NCBI GenBank assembly: GCA_937872715.1
Contig: CALMTJ010000224.1
Coordinates: 1-14,885 of the forward strand
From: an uncultured Methylobacteriaceae bacterium
GTDB taxonomy: Bacteria; Pseudomonadota; Alphaproteobacteria; Rhizobiales; Beijerinckiaceae
Direction: 5' to 3'
DNA: 14,885 bases
Under the pieces are notes generated by a model. That model was not told where the DNA came from. It saw only the letters and a list, made by a program, of their open reading frames with translations, and ran no database searches. The position numbers and the translations under genes were made by a program. This document shows, in pieces, positions 7,014-13,880 of the stretch. Each line of letters starts with the position of its first letter. Within the stretch, counting starts at the first letter, position 1.

Positions 7014-7601
7014 ATGCCGGCCTCGCTGCCCGTTTCCATCCTCGACCTCGTGGTGATCGGCGTCGTCGTGATCTCGGCCCTTCTCGCGGCCGTGCGGGGC
7101 TTCACCCGCGAGGTTCTGGCGATCGTGGCGTGGGTCACGGCCGCCGCGGCCGCCTGGTTCCTCTACCCGCTCCTCCTGCCGAAGGTGAAGGATCATATCG
7201 CCAACCCGACCGTCGCCCTGGTCGTCGCGATCGGTGCGATCTTCATCCTCGTCCTGCTGATCGTCTCCATTATCACGGTGAAGTTCTCCGATTTCATCCT
7301 CGATTCGCGGATCGGCGCCCTCGACCGCACGCTAGGCTTCGTGTTCGGGGCCGCCCGGGGCCTCCTGATCTGCGTGATCGGCTGGGTGTTCCTGGCCTGG
7401 CTCGTCCAGGGCAAGATGCCGGAATGGGCGACGGCCGCCCGGGCGCGGCCCATGCTCGAGAATACCGGGAACTCGCTCATCGGCATGCTGCCGAACCCGG
7501 ACGCGATCATGGCGCAGCTGAAGAAGCGCCGGGGCGAGGACGACCCGGCGGCCCCCGCAGATACGAGCCCGGCCGGTTCGGTCCCGCCCAAGCGGGGCTG
7601 A
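7014..7601 (+). CDS. cvpA: CvpA family membrane protein
   Basis: Encodes a 195-residue inner-membrane protein of the CvpA family, named for a role in colicin V production in E. coli and linked there to envelope integrity; its molecular activity is unknown. Four hydrophobic segments are visible at about residues 7-27, 34-55, 66-90 and 107-131. Family motifs present are the short loop RGFTREVLAIVAW (28-40) between helices 1 and 2, and DRTLGFVFGAARG (104-116) leading into helix 4. The C-terminus (from about 160) is charged and proline-rich, probably cytoplasmic. The ATG falls at the normal distance before helix 1, though no strong ribosome site is seen. cvpA next to purF is a classic arrangement across proteobacteria, which supports the call. 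Confidence 0.93.
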   Translation: MPASLPVSILDLVVIGVVVISALLAAVRGFTREVLAIVAWVTAAAAAWFLYPLLLPKVKDHIANPTVALVVAIGAIFILVLLIVSIITVKFSDFILDSRIGALDRTLGFVFGAARGLLICVIGWVFLAWLVQGKMPEWATAARARPMLENTGNSLIGMLPNPDAIMAQLKKRRGEDDPAAPADTSPAGSVPPKRG

Positions 7602-7686
7602 TCGCGGCCGCCGCCGTCGCGCGGTCGCCCTGGCAATCGGGGCCGGCGGCGCCTAGATGATCGCTCCCATGCGAGAAGGTGGTCTC

Positions 7687-9168
7687 GTGCCTCCTGCATC
7701 ACGCGACGTCCCGGACGATCCGACGATGTTCGACCCGGACGAGGACAAGCTGCGCGAGGAATGCGGCATCTTCGGCATCTTCGGGCATCCGGACGCCGCG
7801 GCGATCACCGCGCTCGGCCTCCACGCCCTGCAGCATCGCGGGCAGGAGGCGGCCGGGATCGTCTCCTTCGACGGCCACCGCTTCCATTCCGAGCGCCGCC
7901 TCGGCCTCGTCGGCGACAATTTCTCGAAGCGGGAGGTGATCGAGCGGCTTCCGGGACGTCAGGCGATCGGCCATACGCGCTACTCGACGTCCGGCGGGAC
8001 GGTCCTGCGCAACGTGCAGCCGCTCTTCGCCGAGCTGCAGACCGGTGGGTTCGCGGTCGCCCATAACGGCAACCTCTCGAACGGCCTGACGCTCCGGCGG
8101 CAGCTGATCCGGGACGGCGCCATCTTCCAGGCGACCTCCGACACGGAAGTGATCCTCCACCTCGTCGCCCGCTCGCGCCGCAACCGCTTCATCGACCGTT
8201 TCACCGACGCCGTCGGCCAGGTGGAAGGCGGCTACGCCTTCGTCGGCATGACCAACAAGAAGATGATCGGCGCCCGCGATCCGCTCGGCATTCGGCCGCT
8301 CGTGCTGGGCGAGCTCGACGGCTGCCACATCCTGGCCTCCGAGACCTGCGCGCTGGACATCATCGGCGCGAGGCACGTGCGGGACGTGGAGAACGGCGAG
8401 GTGGTGGTGATCGGGCCGGAGGGCGTCGAGAGCCTCCAGCCCTTCCCGCAGAAGCGCGCGCGGCCGTGCCTTTTCGAATACGTCTACTTCTCGCGCCCGG
8501 ATTCCACGGTCGGCGGCCGCAACGTATATACCGTCCGCAAGCGGATCGGCGCCATGCTGGCCGAGGAAGCCCCGGTCGACGCGGACGTGGTGATCCCGGT
8601 CCCGGATTCCGGCGTGCCGGCCGCCATCGGCTTCAGCCAGACTTCCGGGTTGCCATACGAGCTCGGGATCATCCGCAACCATTACGTCGGCCGCACCTTC
8701 ATCCAGCCGACGCAATCCGTCCGGGAGCTGGGCGTCCGGATGAAGCATTCGGCGAACCGGGCGGTGACGGAGGGACAACGCGTCGTCCTCGTCGACGATT
8801 CGATCGTGCGCGGGACCACCTCCCGCAAGATCGTCCAGATGATGCGGGATGCCGGCGCGGCCGCCGTGCATTTCCGCATCGCCTGCCCGCCGATCCGGTT
8901 CGCCGATTACTACGGCATCGACATGCCGCAGGAGGACAAGCTCATCGCGGCCCGCATGTCGGTCGATGAGATCCGCGACTTTCTCAAGGTCGATTCCCTG
9001 GCCTTCCTGTCGATCGACGGGCTCTACCGGGCGCTGGGCGAGCCCGGCCGCAACGACGCCCGCCCGCAATTCACCGACCACTACTTCACCGGCGACTACC
9101 CCACCCCGATCACCGACCACGTGAGCGAGGCCGGCAAGCAGGTGGCCTTGCTGGCCGAGGCCGGCTGA
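7687..9168 (+). CDS. purF: Amidophosphoribosyltransferase
   Basis: Catalyses the first committed step of purine synthesis, transfer of glutamine amide nitrogen to PRPP to give 5-phosphoribosylamine. The N-terminal Ntn glutaminase domain opens with EECGIFG; by family knowledge the short propeptide is removed to expose the cysteine (Cys26 with this start). ALQHRGQEAAGIVSFDG and AHNGNLSN follow. The C-terminal phosphoribosyltransferase domain carries the PRPP loop VLVDDSIVRGTTS (367-379). The start is ambiguous. GTG at 7687 has GAGAAGG 7 bases upstream and is where coding-like base use begins, but ATGs at 7657, 7669 and 7726 share the frame. Only one of the four iron-sulfur cysteines known from the Bacillus enzyme is kept (C261). 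A gap of 85 bases after cvpA shows no terminator. Confidence 0.96.
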   Translation: MPPASRDVPDDPTMFDPDEDKLREECGIFGIFGHPDAAAITALGLHALQHRGQEAAGIVSFDGHRFHSERRLGLVGDNFSKREVIERLPGRQAIGHTRYSTSGGTVLRNVQPLFAELQTGGFAVAHNGNLSNGLTLRRQLIRDGAIFQATSDTEVILHLVARSRRNRFIDRFTDAVGQVEGGYAFVGMTNKKMIGARDPLGIRPLVLGELDGCHILASETCALDIIGARHVRDVENGEVVVIGPEGVESLQPFPQKRARPCLFEYVYFSRPDSTVGGRNVYTVRKRIGAMLAEEAPVDADVVIPVPDSGVPAAIGFSQTSGLPYELGIIRNHYVGRTFIQPTQSVRELGVRMKHSANRAVTEGQRVVLVDDSIVRGTTSRKIVQMMRDAGAAAVHFRIACPPIRFADYYGIDMPQEDKLIAARMSVDEIRDFLKVDSLAFLSIDGLYRALGEPGRNDARPQFTDHYFTGDYPTPITDHVSEAGKQVALLAEAG

Positions 9169-9199
9169 GTGTGCCGCCCCCTCCTCACGTGAGCGCCGC

Positions 9200-9943
9200 A
9201 TGGCCGACAGGGACTTGAAGGGCCGCGTCGCGGTCGTGACCGGGGCCTCGCGCGGGATCGGCCGGGCGGCGGCGCTCGCCCTCGCTCGGGCCGGCGCCCA
9301 CGTCGTGGCGCTCGCCCGCACCCAAGGCGCCCTCGAGGAGCTCGACGACGCCATCGGTTCGGCCGGGGGCACGGCCACGCTGGTTCCCGCCGACCTGAAG
9401 GATCTCGACGCGCTGGACCGGTTCGGGGCGGGATTGTTCGAGCGCTACGGCCGGGTCGATGTCCTGTTCGGCAATGCCGGCATCCTGGGCGGGCTCTCGC
9501 CACTCGGCCATTACGAGCAGAAGACCTGGGACGAGGTGATGACGGTCAACGTGACGGCCAATTGGCGCCTGATCCGCTCGCTCGATCCCCTGCTCCGGGC
9601 GTCGGATGCGGGACGGGCGATCTTCGTCTCCTCCGGGGCCGCCCACAGATGCACGGCCTATTGGGGCCCCTATTCGGTCTCGAAGGCGGCGCTCGAGGCG
9701 CTCGCCCGGACCTACGCGGCCGAGACCGCGACCACGGCGGTAAGGGTGATGCTGGTCAATCCCGGGCCGCTTCGCACCAGGATGAGGGCGTCCGCGCTCC
9801 CGGGAGAGGACCCGGAGACGCTCCGCACCCCGGACGACCTGGCGCCGCACATCCTCCGTCTCGCCTCCCCCGACTGGACGGAGACGGGCAAGATCTACGA
9901 TTTCCCGACCGACCGGGTGCTGACCCCGCAGATGCCGGCTTGA
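9200..9943 (+). CDS. Short-chain dehydrogenase/reductase (SDR)
   Basis: Encodes a 247-residue classical SDR, an NAD(P)(H)-dependent oxidoreductase acting in the cytoplasm. The cofactor-binding motif is TGASRGIG (14-21), followed by NAG (92-94), the structural Asn117 in MTVNVTANW, and the catalytic Ser144 or Ser145 with Tyr158 and Lys162 (YSVSK). The PG motif appears in VNPGPLRTRMR, and the length is normal for the class. The substrate cannot be read from the sequence; the arginine at 18 and basic neighbourhood might suggest NADPH, which is inference. It starts 31 bases after purF and probably shares its transcript. SDR genes directly after purF are seen in related Hyphomicrobiales, so the linkage may be functional or merely inherited. 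Confidence 0.93.
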   Translation: MADRDLKGRVAVVTGASRGIGRAAALALARAGAHVVALARTQGALEELDDAIGSAGGTATLVPADLKDLDALDRFGAGLFERYGRVDVLFGNAGILGGLSPLGHYEQKTWDEVMTVNVTANWRLIRSLDPLLRASDAGRAIFVSSGAAHRCTAYWGPYSVSKAALEALARTYAAETATTAVRVMLVNPGPLRTRMRASALPGEDPETLRTPDDLAPHILRLASPDWTETGKIYDFPTDRVLTPQMPA

Positions 9944-10053
9944 TCGCCCGGAACCGTCGCGCCACGTTCGCGCCGAAGCCCGTAGACCGGACATGATCAT
10001 AGGGCATCGTGGTGATCCTCTCGACCATCCTCTAGCCGGCGCGAGACCGCGAT

Positions 10054-10701
10054 ATGCACGAAATTGCTCATTCCGTACTTCCTGGGGAACTCGTCTTCGA
10101 CATCGGTGCTCATACCGGAGCCAAAACGGAATGGTTCGCCGCGCGCGGCGCCCGGGTGATAGCGGTGGAGCCGCAGCCTGAGATCGCAGAAGCGCTGCGA
10201 AAGAGATTCGACGGCGATCCGAATGTGGTGGTCGTTGAGAAGGGTGTTTCGCGGGATCCGGGCATGATGACGATGCATATCAATGTAGGCTCCCCGATGA
10301 TCTCGACCTTCTCCGAAGAATGGAAAACCGGTCGCTTCAAGGACTACGTCTGGAACAGGCAGACGCCTGTCGAAGTCACGACGATGGACCAATTGATTGC
10401 CGAACACGGCATCCCTCGTTACACGAAGATCGATGTGGAAGGTCACGAGAAGGACGTCATGCTCGGACTGACCCGGCACATCGGCACATTATCTCTCGAA
10501 TTCACGAAAGAGTTCCTGCAGAATACACGTGACATATTGTGGTATTCGCGCGGTTTAGGATACCGGAATTACAATCTCAGCCTGGGTGAGCGGGACTGCT
10601 TCGAGCTGAAACGGTGGGTGTCGATCGACGAGGTGCTGGGACGACTGAATAGCGTGTGTTCCGCTGACCCGGAGGCCTGGGGCGACGTCTATCTTCGTTG
10701 A
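10054..10701 (+). CDS. FkbM family methyltransferase
   Basis: Encodes a 215-residue SAM-dependent methyltransferase of the FkbM type. The SAM-binding motif I is VFDIGAHTGAKTEWFAARGA (14-33), followed by the acidic motif VIAVEPQPE. The FkbM hallmark is TTMDQLIAEHGIPRYTKIDVEGHEKDVMLGL near residues 109-139. Members O-methylate sugars, polyketides and other small molecules; the substrate here is unknown. Base use is unlike the neighbours: three sampled 60-base lines gave about 45-57 % GC, against about 70 % nearby. This points to acquisition by transfer. The gene stands alone between the purF-SDR run and convergent psiF. The ribosome site is weak (GCGAG), and no upstream in-frame ATG is available. 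A strong hairpin begins in its stop codon. Confidence 0.9.
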   Translation: MHEIAHSVLPGELVFDIGAHTGAKTEWFAARGARVIAVEPQPEIAEALRKRFDGDPNVVVVEKGVSRDPGMMTMHINVGSPMISTFSEEWKTGRFKDYVWNRQTPVEVTTMDQLIAEHGIPRYTKIDVEGHEKDVMLGLTRHIGTLSLEFTKEFLQNTRDILWYSRGLGYRNYNLSLGERDCFELKRWVSIDEVLGRLNSVCSADPEAWGDVYLR

Positions 10702-10731
10702 TGGCCGGGCCGGAGCCGGCACCGGCCATCA
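10699..10731. terminator. Bidirectional hairpin between FkbM gene and psiF
   Basis: TGATGGCCGG (10699-10708) pairs perfectly with CCGGCCATCA (10722-10731). Inside, GCCG (10709-10712) pairs with CGGC (10717-10720) around a GAGC loop, with one bulged base. The stem begins with the FkbM TGA stop and ends 10 bases before the psiF stop on the other strand, so it can serve both convergent genes. No T-tract is present on either side. Confidence 0.6.
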
Positions 10732-10741
10732 TGAGGGATCA

Positions 10742-11047
10742 TCACCCCTTCAGGCAGGTGCTCATGAAGGTCCGGCGCTCGGCGCCCTTCAGGCTCTTGG
10801 CGGTCGCATCCGTGTTGCAGCTCTTCATCTTCTGCTGCTGCGCCGTCAGCGGCTTCGCCTCCGGTGCCGCTTTGTCCGTCTTGAGGCAGCTCGACACGAA
10901 GGTCTTGCGGGTTTCGCCGCTCAGCTTCTGAGTGGACGCGTCGGCGTTGCAGGTCTTCATCTTCTCCTGCTGCGCGGTCAGCGCGACGGCCGGACCGGCG
11001 GACGCGAGCGCGAGGACGATCGTGAAGGTGGCTTTGGCGAACGACAT
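10742..11047 (-). CDS. psiF: PsiF repeat-containing secreted protein
   Basis: Encodes a 101-residue exported protein. A signal peptide covers about residues 1-22 (SFAKATFTIVLALASAGPAVA), then two copies of the PsiF repeat at 23-56 and 67-100, each of the form LTAQQxKMKxCNxDAxxxxLxGxxRxTFxSxCLK. Each repeat has two cysteines (33 and 54; 77 and 98), which probably form disulfides in the periplasm. PsiF was named in E. coli as phosphate-starvation inducible; its function is unknown, and no Pho box is visible here. GGGGAGAG lies about 7 bases before the ATG on the minus strand. It lies 68 bases downstream of der on the same strand and faces the FkbM gene. The family is clear, the gene symbol less so. 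Confidence 0.92.
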   Translation of the reverse strand: MSFAKATFTIVLALASAGPAVALTAQQEKMKTCNADASTQKLSGETRKTFVSSCLKTDKAAPEAKPLTAQQQKMKSCNTDATAKSLKGAERRTFMSTCLKG

Positions 11048-11115
11048 GGCAGGTCTCTCCCCTGGTCGGGCCGTCTTTGTCGGCCGCCTTTCCTGAACCG
11101 GGGCTGAGCCCGCCG

Positions 11116-12465
11116 CTAGTCCCAGACCTTCTTCCTCCCTTCGAAAGGGTTCTTGCCGGAGCGGAGCGACAGGCGGATCGGCACGCCCGGGAGGTCGAAC
11201 GCCTCGCGGATCCCGTTCACGAGGTAGCGCGTGTAGGATCTGGGCAGGGCGTCGAGCTGGTTTCCGAACAGCGCGAACTGCGGCGGCCGCGCCTTCACCT
11301 GCGTCATGTAGCGGATCTTGATCCTCCGGCCGGACACGGCCGGCGGCTGGTGGGCGGAGAGCGCGGAGGCGAGCCAGTCGTTGATCCGGGCCGTCGGCAC
11401 GCGGCGGCGCCAGACGTCGGCCGCCTCGGTCACGGCCGCCATCAGGCGGTCGAGACCCTGCCCGGCAAGGCCCGAGAGCGGGACGACGGGCGCCCCGCGC
11501 ACCTGGGGCAGGAGCCGCTCGGCATCCTCACGCAGCTCCTTCAGGAGGCCCGTCCTGTCCGCGACGAGATCCCACTTGTTCAGCCCCAGCACGAGGGCCC
11601 GGCCTTCCTGCTCGATCAGGTCGACGATCGTGAGGTCCTGCTTCTCGAACGGGATCGTCGCGTCGAGCAGCACGACGACGACCTCGGCGAAGCGGATCGC
11701 CCGGAGCGCGTCGGCGACGGAGAGCTTCTCCAGCTTGTCCTCGACGCGCGCCCTCTTCCTGAGGCCCGCCGTGTCGTAGAGCCGGATCGCGCGGTCCCGC
11801 CACCTCCAGTCGATGGAGATCGTGTCGCGGGTGATGCCGGCCTCCGGGCCCGTCAGCAGCCTGTCCCGCCCGATCATCCGGTTGACGAGCGTCGACTTCC
11901 CGGCATTCGGCCGTCCGACGATCGCGACCTTGAGCGGCCGTCCCGCGGGGTCGTCGTCCCCGTCGAGGGCCGCCGCGTCCAGGATCGGCTCGATCGCCTC
12001 CAGGAGGTCGCCCATCCCCTCCCCGTGCTCGGCCGAGACCGGGACGGGGTCGCCGAAGCCGACGGAGAAGGCATCGTAGGCGCCGGCCATGCCGTCCCGG
12101 CCTTCCGCCTTGTTGGCGAGGAGGATCGCGGGCTTACCCGACCGCCGCACGATCTCCGCGAAGGTCCGGTCGGCGGGCAGCACGCCCGCCCGGGCGTCGA
12201 TGAGGAAGAGGACGAGGTCCGCCTCCGCGATCGCCTGTTCCGTCTGCCCGCGCATGCGCTCGGAGAGGGAGCCGGCCTCCGCCTCCTCGAGGCCGGCCGT
12301 GTCGACCACCCGGAAGGCGAGCGGCCCGAGCCGCACCTCGCCCTCGCGGCGGTCGCGCGTGACGCCCGGGCGGTCGTCGACGAGCGCCAGCTTCTGCCCG
12401 ACCAGCCGGTTGAAGAGGGTCGACTTGCCGACATTCGGCCGGCCGACGATCGCGACCGTCCGCAC
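11116..12465 (-). CDS. der: Ribosome biogenesis GTPase Der (EngA)
   Basis: Encodes a 449-residue double-GTPase that acts in late assembly of the 50S subunit. The first G domain has GRPNVGKS (8-15), DTAGL (55-59) and NKAE (118-121), the last in place of the common NKxD. The second has GRPNAGKS (184-191), DTAGL (231-235) and NKWD (296-299). A KH-like C-terminal domain follows, with RIKIRYMTQVKARPPQFALFGN and ending RSGKNPFEGRKKVWD. The start is taken as GTG at 12465, giving the usual MRTVAIVGRPNVGKST. The frame stays open to 12600, but that part is out-of-frame sequence of the upstream gene. It begins 7 bases after the TPR gene stop, so the two are an operon. No bamB lies between them. Confidence 0.96.
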   Translation of the reverse strand: MRTVAIVGRPNVGKSTLFNRLVGQKLALVDDRPGVTRDRREGEVRLGPLAFRVVDTAGLEEAEAGSLSERMRGQTEQAIAEADLVLFLIDARAGVLPADRTFAEIVRRSGKPAILLANKAEGRDGMAGAYDAFSVGFGDPVPVSAEHGEGMGDLLEAIEPILDAAALDGDDDPAGRPLKVAIVGRPNAGKSTLVNRMIGRDRLLTGPEAGITRDTISIDWRWRDRAIRLYDTAGLRKRARVEDKLEKLSVADALRAIRFAEVVVVLLDATIPFEKQDLTIVDLIEQEGRALVLGLNKWDLVADRTGLLKELREDAERLLPQVRGAPVVPLSGLAGQGLDRLMAAVTEAADVWRRRVPTARINDWLASALSAHQPPAVSGRRIKIRYMTQVKARPPQFALFGNQLDALPRSYTRYLVNGIREAFDLPGVPIRLSLRSGKNPFEGRKKVWD

Positions 12466-12472
12466 CGTGCCG

Positions 12473-13135
12473 CTACTGCGTGACCTGGACGGGCCCGCCG
12501 GCCGCGAGGGCCACGTAGACCTCCAGCCGCCCGCGAAGTCCGGACGGAGTTTCGCGGTCCTGGGCGATCTGGTCGAACCAGCGCGACGCTCCGTCGGCAT
12601 CGCCCTTCTTGAGCGCGGCGAGCCCGAGAAGCTCGCGGGCCGTGTGCCTCCAGGGATTCGTCGGCGACGAGAGGCGCTCGAGCGCCGGGACGGAAGCGGC
12701 CGCGTCGCCGCCGTCCAGCCTGAGCATGGCGGCCCGCAGCCGCGCGAGATCGCGGAGCGAGCCGTCGACCGATGCGTCCTCCGCGAGCGCGTCGAAGGCC
12801 TTGGCGCCGGATTCGCCGCTCTGCCGCCCGGTCTCCGCCGCGAGGCGGAAGCGGGACAGGAGGCGGTAGCCGGCCGGCGCGTCCCTCGTCAGCGCCTCGA
12901 GATCGCGCGCCGCGTCCGCGTCCTTGCCGTCGCGGGCGAGCTTTACGGCGGCGTCGTAGCTCGCGGACGCCGCCTCCGCGCGCTGCAACTCGCGATGCTC
13001 GTAGAACCGCCAGCCGCCGACGCCCGCCACGATCAGGACCAGGATTCCGACGATCAGGCCGCTATGGCGACGCCAGATCGCCGCGAGACGCTCGCGGCGG
13101 TAATCCTCGTCGACCTCGCGGATGAACTCGTCCAT
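12473..13135 (-). CDS. YfgM-like tetratricopeptide repeat membrane protein
   Basis: Encodes a 220-residue protein with a short cytoplasmic N-terminus (MDEFIREVDEDYRRERLAAIWRRH), one membrane helix at about 26-43, then a helical, alanine-rich periplasmic domain of TPR type. This is the layout of YfgM (TPR_21 family), which in E. coli associates with the SecYEG translocon and periplasmic chaperones. The start FIREVDEDYRRERLAAIWRRH is typical of the alphaproteobacterial members. It is directly upstream of der, as yfgM lies upstream of bamB-der in E. coli, which supports the assignment. GCAGGG is close to the ATG on the minus strand. A role at the translocon is inferred from the family. The 74-base gap upstream holds only a 6-bp GC hairpin (13157-13173). 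Confidence 0.85.
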   Translation of the reverse strand: MDEFIREVDEDYRRERLAAIWRRHSGLIVGILVLIVAGVGGWRFYEHRELQRAEAASASYDAAVKLARDGKDADAARDLEALTRDAPAGYRLLSRFRLAAETGRQSGESGAKAFDALAEDASVDGSLRDLARLRAAMLRLDGGDAAASVPALERLSSPTNPWRHTARELLGLAALKKGDADGASRWFDQIAQDRETPSGLRGRLEVYVALAAGGPVQVTQ

Positions 13136-13209
13136 GGCCCTGCCGTCGCGGGCAGACCGGCCCGGGAGGCCGGGTGGCTAGCACGGCGCGCCCCCGATGG
13201 CGAGGCGCG

Positions 13210-13806
13210 TCAGGCCGTGCCGGGCCAGACGGGCACGCCGATCAGGATCGGGTGGAGCCAGCGGGCGAAGACGAACCAGGCGGCCGTGCCGACGGCCAGC
13301 GCCAGCGCATCGTTCCGCCATCCGGCCGGCTCGACGGCCGGGCCGGCATGGTCGCGCACCTCGTCCCGGCGGCGCTTGGCGCTGATCCGGGCGATCACCG
13401 CCCAGGCGAGGACCGAGCCGAAGAGCAGGATGGAGCCGAGATCGCCGTTGGCCAGGAGATGGGCGAGCGCCCAGATCTTCACGCCCGCCAGCATCGGATG
13501 TTTCAGCGCCCGCTTGATCCGGCCCGGGATATAGGCCGCCACCACGCAGACGAAGGCCGGCCAGACGAGGAGGAGCGCGAGGTGGCGCGTCCAGACCGGA
13601 GGGTACCAGACGTCGATCCAGCCATCCGCCCGGTAGCGGCCGAAACCGACCGCGATCAGGGCGATGCCGGCCAGCGACAGGAGCGAGTAGAGCCCCTTGT
13701 AGGGTCCTTCCCCGATCCGGCCCACCAGGGCCGCGCGCGTGCCCCGCACCGTCGTGAAGAGGTGCGTGCCGAGGAAGAGGGCGAGGCCCAGGATCAGCAC
13801 GGCCAT
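13210..13806 (-). CDS. NnrU family membrane protein
   Basis: Encodes a 198-residue multi-pass inner-membrane protein of the NnrU family. Hydrophobic stretches begin at the N-terminus (MAVLILGLALFLGTHLF) and recur at the LYSLLSLAGIALIAVGFG, LALLLVWPAFVCVVAAYIPG, LLFGSVLAWAVIARI and LALAVGTAAWFVFARWL segments. The conserved HPMLAGVKIWALAHLLANGDLGS motif is the family signature. NnrU was named from a denitrification locus, but members are widespread in bacteria with no such pathway, and none is seen here, so no function is assigned. ATG at 13806 is preferred, since it places the first helix at the terminus as in the family. An in-frame ATG at 13839 would add 11 residues. It is divergent from the next gene. 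Confidence 0.88.
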   Translation of the reverse strand: MAVLILGLALFLGTHLFTTVRGTRAALVGRIGEGPYKGLYSLLSLAGIALIAVGFGRYRADGWIDVWYPPVWTRHLALLLVWPAFVCVVAAYIPGRIKRALKHPMLAGVKIWALAHLLANGDLGSILLFGSVLAWAVIARISAKRRRDEVRDHAGPAVEPAGWRNDALALAVGTAAWFVFARWLHPILIGVPVWPGTA

Positions 13807-13872
13807 GTGTCGGGAATCCTGCAAGATGTCGGCAAGCATACCGGATAGGATGCCGGCCCGCGAATGATGGCC

Positions 13873-13876
13873 GAGG
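13873..13876 (+). promoter_or_regulatory. Ribosome binding site of the last gene
   Basis: GAGG, within GAGGCGG, lies 4 bases before the ATG at 13881 and supports that start. The 74-base region between the nnrU ATG and this ATG must hold both divergent promoters, but I see no clear -35/-10 pair. Confidence 0.4.
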
Positions 13877-13880
13877 CGGC

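Noticed and set aside
7657..7686. Earlier purF ATGs at 7657 and 7669
   Set aside because: The codons there are not GC-biased at the third position as in the gene body, and no good ribosome site precedes them, whereas GTG 7687 has GAGAAGG. The choice is not certain.
7699..9378. Long minus-strand frame (559 codons) across purF
   Set aside because: It mirrors the purF coding frame, has no domain, and runs across the purF-SDR junction.
9992..9999. ATGATCAT palindrome between the SDR and FkbM genes
   Set aside because: At only 8 bp, with no matching -35 box or second copy, it is too short to call an operator or att site.
11077..12483. Plus-strand frame of 468 codons across der
   Set aside because: It is antisense to der, whose two P-loops and KH-like domain are unmistakable; the plus-strand product is compositionally biased.
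12466..12600. N-terminal extension of der to 12600
   Set aside because: It overlaps the TPR gene out of frame, and Der normally starts a few residues before its first P-loop.
13157..13173. CCGGCC/GGCCGG hairpin between nnrU and the TPR gene
   Set aside because: A 6-bp all-GC stem with no T-tract is expected by chance in DNA this GC-rich.
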